Positions 1 to 7,088 of a DNA stretch of 64,000 nt are shown here, piece after piece. The stretch is from Nocardioides sp. BGMRC 2183. Its GTDB lineage: Bacteria > Actinomycetota > Actinomycetes > Propionibacteriales > Nocardioidaceae. Both the position numbers and the translations under genes were made by a program. The stretch lies in NCBI GenBank assembly GCA_008123405.1, contig VSSA01000016.1:1-64000 (forward strand). Reading direction: 5' to 3'. The notes beneath the pieces were generated by a model, which was given only the letters and a program-made list of their open reading frames with translations, was not told where the DNA came from and did not search any database. Position 1 is the first letter of the stretch, and every line of letters begins with the position of its first letter.

Positions 1-298
1 CCGTGTATCGGATGCCGGTGTGTCCATCGGGTGTTGTGCACTCGATTACCAGCCGGCAGGCCGGATTCTCCACGAGGCAGATCGGCTCAAGGCGCACATC
101 GGCGTCCGGTGACGTGCCGATCGGCGATGGCGCCGAACTACCGCCGGGGTTCTCGCACTGCGCGCGTGCGGACATCAAGGAAACCGACTCATCGCAGTCG
201 GGAGCGACTGGCACGGATGGGTTAGCCCAAACCCGCGGGGCGAATGCAAGTGAACTCAGCGCGACGACCATTGCGGTGACCGTCCGAACGGTGATCAT
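1..298 (-). CDS. Secreted hypothetical protein, partial (runs off left edge)
   Basis: The minus strand from an ATG at 298 is open to the window edge, giving 99 codons of an unfinished protein. Residues 1-25 form a typical signal peptide: a basic start, a hydrophobic core and a cleavage site after VWA. The mature part is Pro/Ser-rich and contains several cysteines, suggesting a disulfide-containing exported protein. The ATG overlaps the TGA of the upstream lipoprotein gene by an ATGA arrangement, so the two are almost certainly translated together. I do not recognise the family. The real end lies outside the window. Confidence 0.7.
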   Translation of the reverse strand, partial: MITVRTVTAMVVALSSLAFAPRVWANPSVPVAPDCDESVSLMSARAQCENPGGSSAPSPIGTSPDADVRLEPICLVENPACRLVIECTTPDGHTGIRYT

Positions 299-840
299 GA
301 CGCGGCGTTGTAGTAAGAAGCGACGATCCAGCCGCTCGGCGCCTTTCCGATGTACGCGATGTATCGGTGAGCGCCACCGGGAAACCGCTCAACCTTCGCA
401 TTACGCGAGCGGCGATACTTCGTCGGTTCTTCGACGACGTCGATGAGCCACTCGTTGCGGTCGCGTTTGGTGATCTTGTCGATGGTCGCTACTTCAGTGT
501 CGATGTATCCACCCCTTTTGTGGATCGACCGCACCGTGTTGAGCAGGTCCCGGCAAGATTCGCAATCGGGACCGATGATCGCGGTGTATGACGCGGTCTC
601 GCCGGTCTTCTGCATGTCCACCGTGATTGCGAGCCACCGCTCGATGAACTCGCGCGCAGTCTCGTCCTCCGGCACCACAGTGGGGCTGTCCGAGGCCGAC
701 TCCGTCGTCGCCGTACTGGTCGCCTCGCTGGTCGGCGCCGGCGCCACTGTCGGCTCGTCGTCGTCTCCGCACGCGGTTAGCGCGAGACTGAGACCGCAGG
801 CGAGGGTGAGGGTGGCGGCGAGTGTGCGCAGCCGGTGCAT
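295..840 (-). CDS. Lipoprotein, DUF6318-like
   Basis: This 181-residue lipoprotein starts at the ATG at 840, chosen because a strong GGGAGG ribosome site sits just upstream; the frame stays open further upstream without one. A lipobox LTAC puts the lipidated Cys at residue 24. An acidic then Ser/Thr-rich linker (about 25-60) leads to a small domain containing FIERWL and the pair C93/C96 in a DCESC context. This resembles DUF6318 actinobacterial lipoproteins; the family name is from memory. The function is unknown. It sits on the outer face of the membrane and is coupled to the secreted protein gene downstream. Confidence 0.8.
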   Translation of the reverse strand: MHRLRTLAATLTLACGLSLALTACGDDDEPTVAPAPTSEATSTATTESASDSPTVVPEDETAREFIERWLAITVDMQKTGETASYTAIIGPDCESCRDLLNTVRSIHKRGGYIDTEVATIDKITKRDRNEWLIDVVEEPTKYRRSRNAKVERFPGGAHRYIAYIGKAPSGWIVASYYNAAS

Positions 841-936
841 GGGGTCCTCCCGAGAGTCGTGCGCCGGACCAGGCGCGCCTCGAAAGTAGCCGAGCGGGGC
901 GGCCGGCGCGACCACGCGGTGTCGCCCTGTGGACAG

Positions 937-1317
937 TCAGCGGGTGTCTCCCATGTCGTCCCAACCCGCTGGTCGTCGCGACTTGGGCAGCTTCTCGACC
1001 ACCGTGCGGTAGGACTCGTCCACAGCCTCGAGCAACTCCTCGTCCGGGATGGCGCCACGCAGGCGCAGGTCGTTCCAACCGGAGCGTCCGATGTAGGCCA
1101 TCACCGAAGCGTCGTCGGGATAGCGGTGCAGCCATTCGTCGGCGACCTCGCGGGTCGCTCCCGCCTTGACTCCCACCGTCTCGGATCCGAGGAAGGCGAA
1201 GATCTTCGCGCGCTCGCCCTCGCCGACCTTGAAGACGGGGTATTCGTGGTCCCACGGATTGTCCGGCCACGCCCCGGGCTTGGCCAGACAGTGGGCCTGC
1301 AACGTCTCGACGTCCAT
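937..1317 (-). CDS. MmcQ/YjbR family protein
   Basis: A 126-residue protein of the MmcQ/YjbR (CyaY-like fold) family, shown by the N-terminal KPGAWPDNPW region, the central VGVKAG stretch and the C-terminal SGWNDLRL segment leading to an ELLEAVDESY helix. Family members are small soluble proteins often called DNA-binding, but their role is not established. The ATG at 1317 was chosen because it matches the usual family N-terminus; an open frame upstream to 1515 is not homologous. A TATCGT hexamer lies 7 nt before this ATG, so the message may be leaderless. It is divergent from the next gene. Confidence 0.85.
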   Translation of the reverse strand: MDVETLQAHCLAKPGAWPDNPWDHEYPVFKVGEGERAKIFAFLGSETVGVKAGATREVADEWLHRYPDDASVMAYIGRSGWNDLRLRGAIPDEELLEAVDESYRTVVEKLPKSRRPAGWDDMGDTR

Positions 1318-1324
1318 GGACACG

Positions 1325-1330
1325 ACGATA
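1325..1330 (-). promoter_or_regulatory. Putative -10 of the MmcQ/YjbR gene
   Basis: TATCGT on the minus strand ends 7 nt before the ATG at 1317 and no Shine-Dalgarno is seen between them. This fits a leaderless start. No clear -35 was found. Confidence 0.35.
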
Positions 1331-1493
1331 GGGCGCGCACTACGCGGAACGACGACCTCGGGCTGCGTTCCGACCTGCGTCGGACTCGACCCGGAAGCAC
1401 CCGGTTGTCCACAGGCAGTCATGGGGCCACTGGTGGACGCGGCTGTCGGGCTGCAAGGTGAGGTCCCATCGACTTCACCTACGAGGAGGCGGC

Positions 1494-1964
1494 ATGCGTC
1501 CACCCCAACACCCACACGACGGCCTCGTGATGACCGGGTCGTTGAAGATCAGTCCGCCACTCGACCGGGATGACGTCGACCTGCTCGACACCGTCGCGTC
1601 AGCGAGCCTTCGCGCCGCCGTGGACGATCACCCCTCAGCGCTCCTGGACCGTCTCGTCCCCGACCATCCGGACGGTCCCTCCGGCTGGGTGACCTGCGAT
1701 CAGGGCTGCTGCCTGGAAGTCGACCCCTGCGGGCTGGTCAATCCCGACGCGATGGAACCGTGGCTGAGATACCTGGTGGAGACGCTCCTCGGCGATCACG
1801 ACATCAGCGGAGCGATCGTGACGTGGGACTGCGCCGATCGCACGTTCACGGCGATGACGGTCGAAGGCACCAAGGTACGGCGACATCCGGTCCTCGAACG
1901 GCCGAGGCGGGATCGCGCCCGGGCTTCGTCAGGCAGAGGAGCTGCTGCGTTGCGCAGCGTTTGA
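1494..1964 (+). CDS. Hypothetical protein with a TGSLKISPPL-type N-terminus
   Basis: A 156-residue soluble protein. The ATG at 1494 is supported by a GAGGAGG ribosome site about 6 nt upstream. After a dozen residues comes MTGSLKISPPL, a motif seen at the start of several small actinobacterial proteins of unknown role, followed by LDTVA. The middle contains CDQGCCLEVDPCG, then MEPWLRYLVETLL, and a beta-rich end AIVTWDCADRTFTAM. No catalytic signature is visible. The last 25 residues are basic and low in complexity. It stands alone between divergent and downstream promoters. The function is unknown. Confidence 0.6.
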   Translation: MRPPQHPHDGLVMTGSLKISPPLDRDDVDLLDTVASASLRAAVDDHPSALLDRLVPDHPDGPSGWVTCDQGCCLEVDPCGLVNPDAMEPWLRYLVETLLGDHDISGAIVTWDCADRTFTAMTVEGTKVRRHPVLERPRRDRARASSGRGAAALRSV

Positions 1965-2012
1965 GCGTCCGGATGACCGAGCGGGGATGGGGCTGTGCAA
2001 ACCCCTACCCGT

Positions 2013-2028
2013 TCGTACATATGTTCGA
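2013..2028 (+). promoter_or_regulatory. LexA-like SOS box upstream of the DUF222 gene
   Basis: TCGTACATATGTTCGA is an inverted repeat with one mismatch to the actinobacterial LexA consensus (TCGAAC-N4-GTTCGA). It directly abuts a TACAAT hexamer, so bound LexA would block the promoter. Some mycobacterial 13E12/DUF222 genes are reported to be LexA-controlled, which supports the call. Confidence 0.6.
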
Positions 2029-2034
2029 TACAAT
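2029..2034 (+). promoter_or_regulatory. -10 of the DUF222 gene (leaderless)
   Basis: TACAAT ends 5 nt before the ATG at 2040, which leaves no room for a ribosome site. Transcription would therefore begin at or next to the start codon. Confidence 0.5.
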
Positions 2035-2039
2035 GAGGC

Positions 2040-3512
2040 ATGGCCGACCTTCCCGCTGACGTCGCCGCCGACATGTCGGCAGTGCGGTTGTTGGCGGCGG
2101 CCGAGGACGGCGTACGTCGCCGGCGCCTGCTGGAGGTCGAGCAGCTCCAGTTGGCCTTGGCCTGGTGTGACCGGCATGGCGAGGACCCGCAGGCCGCGCC
2201 GGGGGCGGTGCCGGTGATGCACGGTGGGGACCAATTGGTCTCGCTGGGCGGGGACGGTACACCGGCGGTCGCCGAGCTCTGCTTCGGTGAGCTCGCGATC
2301 GCCTTCGAGAAGGGAGTGGTCGCGACCCGGCACTTGGCCGCTGACGCCTTGGATCTGCGCCACCGCCTCCCGTTGTTGTGGGCTCGCCTGCAGGCCGGCG
2401 AGTGTGAGCCGTGGGTGGCGCGCCGGGTGGCGTCGATGTCACGTCCGTTGGATCGCACGCGGGTGGGGCTGGTGGATCGGGCTGTCGCCATGGCGGTGGC
2501 CGAGGGTCCCAGCCGGGTGATCGCGGTCGCGGAGGCGAAGGTGATCGAGGCCGACCCCGAGGCGCATCGGGCGCGGCTTGCCGCGGAGGACGCCAAGACC
2601 GGGGTGTGGCTCTCACGTTCCCGTGCCGGCGACTCGATCGACCAGTTGGACGCCCAGCCTGGCACACGACGGATCGGGGCCCGGCTGCCGGTCGGGACGG
2701 CGATCGAGATCGACGCGGTCCTCGACGACCTGGCCGACGCGCTCGCCGCACACAGCGAGCCGGTCGATGGTGAGGCGCAGGCGAGTCGTCGAGAGTTGCG
2801 CGCTCAGGCGTTGGAGCTGCTGTCGCGCCCTCACGACGCTGTCGCGTTCCTCGACGGCCTCGACCGGCCCGACGCCGACCCCGACCCCGACGGCCAGGCC
2901 GGCCAGGCCGGCCAGGCGAAGCCGCGTCGGCGTCGTCGGTCAGCGGTGATCCATGTCCACCTCTCCGCGCTGGCGCTGCAGGTGCTGGGCGCGAACGGTG
3001 TGGCGCGGGTCGAAGACCTCGGCCCGTTCCTGGCCGATCAGCTCGTAGGCCTCCTCCGACACCGCGACATCCGACTCCAACCGGTCATCGACCTCAACAC
3101 GGTGCAGGCCGTGACCGCCTATGAGCATCCCGCCGCGATGCGGGAGCGGGTGCTGCTGCGCCACGTGGGGGACGGGTTCCCGCACAGCACGAGCCCCGCC
3201 GGCCACGCCGGGCGGGTGGATCTGGACCACGCCAGCCCGTACTCACCCCCAGGGCCACCGGGTCAGACCGGGGACCACAACGCGACCCCGTTGACCCGCA
3301 CCCACCACCGGATCAAGACCCACACAGGTGGCTACCAGGTCAAACAGCTCGGCCTCGCGGCGCACCGCTGGGTCACGCCCCACGGACTCGCTCGGGTGGT
3401 CACGCCTCAGGGCACCGTGAAGGTCGATCTCATCCGGGCCCGGGACGGCACCATCCACGGCGAGTGCTACCCCCACCCTGGCCACCTCAGGCTCGACGTC
3501 GACCTGGGGTAG
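2040..3512 (+). CDS. DUF222 / HNH endonuclease family (13E12-type) protein
   Basis: This 490-residue protein has the layout of the actinobacterial 13E12 repeat family: an N-terminal helical DUF222 domain (about 10-290) and a C-terminal HNH-like region around 393-430 containing DLDHASPY, GDHNATPL and THHRIKTH. The DH, HN and HH residues of the HNH fold are present. The two parts are joined by a Gly-Gln-Ala repeat linker (nucleotides 2892-2918). Members are multicopy and suspected selfish or damage-linked nucleases; no activity is proven. An SOS-like box and leaderless -10 sit directly upstream. It is a single gene, not in an operon. Confidence 0.9.
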   Translation: MADLPADVAADMSAVRLLAAAEDGVRRRRLLEVEQLQLALAWCDRHGEDPQAAPGAVPVMHGGDQLVSLGGDGTPAVAELCFGELAIAFEKGVVATRHLAADALDLRHRLPLLWARLQAGECEPWVARRVASMSRPLDRTRVGLVDRAVAMAVAEGPSRVIAVAEAKVIEADPEAHRARLAAEDAKTGVWLSRSRAGDSIDQLDAQPGTRRIGARLPVGTAIEIDAVLDDLADALAAHSEPVDGEAQASRRELRAQALELLSRPHDAVAFLDGLDRPDADPDPDGQAGQAGQAKPRRRRRSAVIHVHLSALALQVLGANGVARVEDLGPFLADQLVGLLRHRDIRLQPVIDLNTVQAVTAYEHPAAMRERVLLRHVGDGFPHSTSPAGHAGRVDLDHASPYSPPGPPGQTGDHNATPLTRTHHRIKTHTGGYQVKQLGLAAHRWVTPHGLARVVTPQGTVKVDLIRARDGTIHGECYPHPGHLRLDVDLG

Positions 3513-3561
3513 TCAGGCGGCGAGGAAGCTCCGCCGTGTGCCAGTCCAACGGCTCGCGGGC

Positions 3562-3900
3562 TCACCTGCGCCGGGCGCGGGAGCGCCTACGTGCAGCCTT
3601 GGGATCGTCGATCGCAGGATCGACCAGATAGCCCACGCCGAGGTCGAGCGCGATGGCGAGCCGGAAGACCGTGTCGAGTCGGGCGTTCGCGGGACCCGGT
3701 AGGCCGGTCTCGCTGTCCTTGGTGTTGTTCCGGTTCTTCTCGATGTTCTGCACCTGGTTCCGCGAGATCCCTGCTCGCTCGGCCAACTGCTCCTGGGTGA
3801 GGCCCAGTTCCTCGCGCCGTGCTGCGACGAGCGCACCCATGCGCGCCGCGGCTTGGAGGTAGGCGTCGCGCGGCTCAGCTGAAGGCATGAGGAAAGCCAA
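3562..3900 (-). CDS. XRE-family regulator of the restriction cassette
   Basis: A 112-residue protein with a helix-turn-helix of the Cro/CI type at about 33-57 (LGLTQEQLAERAGISRNQ). An unusual loop follows the recognition region before the last helices, and the tail is very basic. It is transcribed away from res, and the shared intergenic region holds clustered GCCCAA/TTGGGC palindromes that are probably its operators. The position matches controller proteins of restriction systems, which delay nuclease synthesis. The start could also be the ATG at 3888. The role as controller is inferred from position. Confidence 0.85.
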   Translation of the reverse strand: MAFLMPSAEPRDAYLQAAARMGALVAARREELGLTQEQLAERAGISRNQVQNIEKNRNNTKDSETGLPGPANARLDTVFRLAIALDLGVGYLVDPAIDDPKAARRRSRARRR

Positions 3901-3922
3901 TCGATGTCGGCTCCCCAGATCC

Positions 3923-3977
3923 GCCCAATGGGTTGGGCTTTATCCACTACATTGGGCCCGAGCCCAATGCGTTGGGC
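3923..3977. promoter_or_regulatory. Clustered palindromic operators between XRE and res
   Basis: Two matching palindromes are seen: GCCCAATGGGTTGGGC at 3923-3938 and GCCCAATGCGTTGGGC at 3962-3977, starting 39 bp apart. A further TTGGGC at 3952 pairs with the left half of the second palindrome, with four bases between. This gives five half-sites in all. A minus-strand promoter is possible with -35 TTGGGC (3967-3962), 17 bp and -10 GATAAA (3944-3939), so bound regulator would cover it. Confidence 0.65.
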
Positions 3978-3995
3978 GCACAAGGAGGAGGTTCG

Positions 3996-6900
3996 GTGCC
4001 GCACGACGACGTCGCGACGCTGGCCAATCCCGTCATCAACTCGCCCTACGATCTTCCAGCTAGCCACTTCGAGCTCGGATCGCTCGGGCCGACCGGCGCG
4101 GTGCTCGACGGTCGGCGGCCGAGCGAGTCCTTCGTACCGATCGCCCCGACCCGGAAGAACAAGCGTGGCGCGGACCAGTCGGTCCAGGAGGCGCTGGCGC
4201 TCACCCACGAACAGGTGCAGCGCAACTCCTTGATCAATGACCTGCGTGTCGAGCTCGAGATCTGGCGCGGACGCAACTACGACGGTGTCACGCCGACCAG
4301 CCGCAAGCTGCTGCTGCATTGGGCGGACGAGACCCGCGAGAACCGGATCCTCTTCGCGCAGCGTGAGGCGGCCGAGACCGCCGTCTACCTGGCCGAGGTC
4401 GCGGGGCGTCAGCGCTACGGCACCAACCGGGACTGGCGGACCGCCCTCGCTGAGATCAACGACGAGCACAATGCCGGCCTGCCGCGGGTCGCGCTGAAGA
4501 TGGCTACCGGCAGCGGCAAGACCGTGGTGATGGCGATGTTGATCGCCTGGCACACCCTCAACAAGGTCGCGCGTCCCCGCGACCCCCGCTTCGTCCGACG
4601 GTTCCTGATCGTCGCCCCCGGCATCACGATCCGCGATCGACTCCGTGTGCTGCAGCCGGGCGACCCCGGGAACTATTTCGACCAGCGCGAACTGGTGCCC
4701 GCCGACCTGCGCGGCCAGCTCGGTAAGGCGCAGGTGCTGGTGGTCAACTATCACCAGTTCCTGCTGCGCGACAGCTTGGAGATCAAGGGCGTCTCCAGGA
4801 CCACCCGCAAGCTGTTGCTCGCCGGCAAGGAGGATCCGTTCAAGGAGACCGAGGACGCGATGGTCTCGCGCGTCCTGCGCGGCTGGGGTGTGGGTAGTGG
4901 CCGCCAGCAGAGCGACATCCTGGTGCTCAACGACGAGGCTCATCACTGCTACCAGGACAAGCCGGCGGCCATCGAGGGTGAGGACCCCGATGGCGAGGAC
5001 AAGGAGCGCAACGCCGACGCCCGGGTCTGGTTCAGGGGACTCCAGGCGATCGCGCGCAAGGTCGGGCTGAAGGCGGTCTACGACCTCAGCGCGACGCCGT
5101 TCTACCTCAAGGGATCGGGCCACAAGGAAGGTTTCATCTTCCCGTGGGTGGTCAGCGATTTCGGGCTGATGGACGCCATCGAGTCCGGAATCGTGAAGGT
5201 GCCGCGCACGCCCGTCGACGACGACGCCGACCACGACGGGGTCACCTACCTCGACCTCTGGGACAAGGTCGGCAAGGCGCTCCCGAAGCGCAACCGCAAG
5301 GACCTCGACGCCACGAACTGGACACCGCCCGACGAGCTGGTCGGTGCGCTGCGCAGCCTCTACGCGTCGTACCAGCGGGCGTTCCGACACTGGGAGAGCG
5401 AGCTCGCGCCGGTCGGTCAGACGCCGCCGGTCTTCATCGTCGTCTGTCCCAACACCGCGGTCTCCAAGCTGGTCTACGACTGGATCGGCGGGTACGACGC
5501 GGGCACCGCCGACGAGGAGCGCTGGGCGCCGGGTCAGCTGGACCTGTTCAGCAACGTCGTCGACGGCCGACCCGTCGCCCGGCCGCGCACGATCCTCGTG
5601 GACAGTGCCCAGCTCGAGTCCGGTGAGGCGCTGAAGAAGGAGTTCAAGGCGGCGGCTGCGGCCGAGATCGAGACCTACAAGGCGGAGCTGCGGCTGCGCA
5701 ATCCCGGAGCCGATCTGGACCAGATCACCGACGAGGAGCTGCTCCGTGAAGTGATGAACACCGTCGGCAAGCGCGGCAGGCTCGGCGAACAGGTCCGATG
5801 CGTGGTCTCGGTGGCGATGCTCACCGAAGGGTGGGACGCCAACACCGTCACGCACATCCTCGGCATTCGCGCTTTCCGCAGCCAACTGCTCTGCGAGCAG
5901 GTCGTCGGTCGTGGCCTGCGTCGGCGCTCCTACGACACGAACGAGGCCGGTCTCTTCGAGCCCGAGTACGCGAATGTCTACGGCGTTCCGTTCGCCTTCA
6001 TCCCGGCCGACAAGCCGGTCGGCACCGACAAGCCACCGCGTCCCTCCACGCTGGTGCGCACGGTCGAGGGGCGGGAGCAGCAGCGGATCAGCTTCCCGCG
6101 GGTGGTCGGCTATCGACTCGAAATCCCCGAGCAGGGCGAGCTCTATCTCCCCGACGACGCCCCACCGTTCCTGATCGGACGCGGCTCCGTGCCGACCTGG
6201 ACCGAGGCCGCACCGCTGGTCGGGGCGGGGGAGCGGATCGCGGACGCGGTGTCACCAGCCCGGCGTCGTACGGTCGCGTTCCATCTGGCGAAGCGGCTGG
6301 TCGAGACCCACTTCCGCACCGATGAGGGCGACCAGCGTCCGTGGCTCTTCCCGGAGCTGCTGCGGATCGCGGAGGAGTGGGTCCGCGACTGCGTCCAGGT
6401 CGAGGACGGCTTCTCGCTGGCACATCTGCTGCATTATCCGCAGGGCCAGTCGCAGGCAGCGGATGCGATCTACAAGGCGGTCAACCGCACCCGCCACAAC
6501 ACCGCGTCGTTGCGGCCGATCCTCCGCACCTTCGATCCGGTCGGCTCCACCGCCGCCGTCTCCTTCCTCACCCGCAAGGCGACAGTCCCGACGGAGGCGT
6601 CGCGTTGCGAGATCAGCCACGTGGTGCTCGACGGCAGGGACGGCAACACCTGGGAGCAGTTGCTCGCCGAGTACGCCGAGCACCACCGCGACGTCGCCGC
6701 CTACGTCAAGAACGACCATCTCGGGTTCGAGATCCCCTACCTGCACGAGGGCAAGGCCCACGCCTACGTGCCCGACTTCCTGCTGCGGCTGCGCCAGCGC
6801 GACTCCGACCTGGTGAGGACGCTCGTCGTCGAGGTCTCCGGTGGTCAGAAGCGGATGGCCGCGCCCGGCCTGGTCGACATGAAGGTCACCGTCGCCCGGG

Positions 6901-7088
6901 ACACCTGGTGCGTCGCGGTCAACAACCACGGCGGCTTCGGGCGGTGGGGCTACCTCGAGGTCACCGACATGCTCACCGCGAAGGCGGACCTCGACGCCGC
7001 CGTCCAGGGCTTGTACGACGACGGCCCGGTCATCGGCCACACCGACCGAGCCGACCTCTCCTCGAGGAGGTCGTATGCCGCCTCGTAG
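3996..7088 (+). CDS. Type III-like restriction endonuclease subunit (BPTD_3080-like)
   Basis: This 1030-residue Res subunit has an SF2 helicase motor: Walker A MATGSGKT at 169-176, DEAH at 313-316, SATPF at 365-369, EGWDANT and the arginine-finger motif QVVGRGLRR at 635-643. The C-terminus carries a nuclease-like segment with VPD (P926-D927) and VEVSG (E946), resembling PD-(D/E)XK but with Ser where Lys is usual. GTG at 3996 is chosen because AAGGAGGAGG lies just upstream; an in-frame ATG at 3933 lies inside the operators. It overlaps mod by 14 bp. Family membership (BPTD_3080) is from memory. It should cut DNA unmodified by Mod. Confidence 0.9.
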   Translation: MPHDDVATLANPVINSPYDLPASHFELGSLGPTGAVLDGRRPSESFVPIAPTRKNKRGADQSVQEALALTHEQVQRNSLINDLRVELEIWRGRNYDGVTPTSRKLLLHWADETRENRILFAQREAAETAVYLAEVAGRQRYGTNRDWRTALAEINDEHNAGLPRVALKMATGSGKTVVMAMLIAWHTLNKVARPRDPRFVRRFLIVAPGITIRDRLRVLQPGDPGNYFDQRELVPADLRGQLGKAQVLVVNYHQFLLRDSLEIKGVSRTTRKLLLAGKEDPFKETEDAMVSRVLRGWGVGSGRQQSDILVLNDEAHHCYQDKPAAIEGEDPDGEDKERNADARVWFRGLQAIARKVGLKAVYDLSATPFYLKGSGHKEGFIFPWVVSDFGLMDAIESGIVKVPRTPVDDDADHDGVTYLDLWDKVGKALPKRNRKDLDATNWTPPDELVGALRSLYASYQRAFRHWESELAPVGQTPPVFIVVCPNTAVSKLVYDWIGGYDAGTADEERWAPGQLDLFSNVVDGRPVARPRTILVDSAQLESGEALKKEFKAAAAAEIETYKAELRLRNPGADLDQITDEELLREVMNTVGKRGRLGEQVRCVVSVAMLTEGWDANTVTHILGIRAFRSQLLCEQVVGRGLRRRSYDTNEAGLFEPEYANVYGVPFAFIPADKPVGTDKPPRPSTLVRTVEGREQQRISFPRVVGYRLEIPEQGELYLPDDAPPFLIGRGSVPTWTEAAPLVGAGERIADAVSPARRRTVAFHLAKRLVETHFRTDEGDQRPWLFPELLRIAEEWVRDCVQVEDGFSLAHLLHYPQGQSQAADAIYKAVNRTRHNTASLRPILRTFDPVGSTAAVSFLTRKATVPTEASRCEISHVVLDGRDGNTWEQLLAEYAEHHRDVAAYVKNDHLGFEIPYLHEGKAHAYVPDFLLRLRQRDSDLVRTLVVEVSGGQKRMAAPGLVDMKVTVARDTWCVAVNNHGGFGRWGYLEVTDMLTAKADLDAAVQGLYDDGPVIGHTDRADLSSRRSYAAS

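Noticed and set aside
2892-2918. Tandem 9-bp repeats in the DUF222 gene as a CRISPR-like or regulatory array
   Set aside because: They are contiguous, in frame and encode a Gly-Gln-Ala linker without spacers.
3933-3995. An upstream ATG for res at 3933
   Set aside because: It lies inside the palindromic operators, encodes no conserved residues and has no ribosome site. GTG 3996 has AAGGAGGAGG upstream.
3513-5885. A 790-codon open frame on the minus strand
   Set aside because: It is antisense to res, whose helicase motifs are complete.
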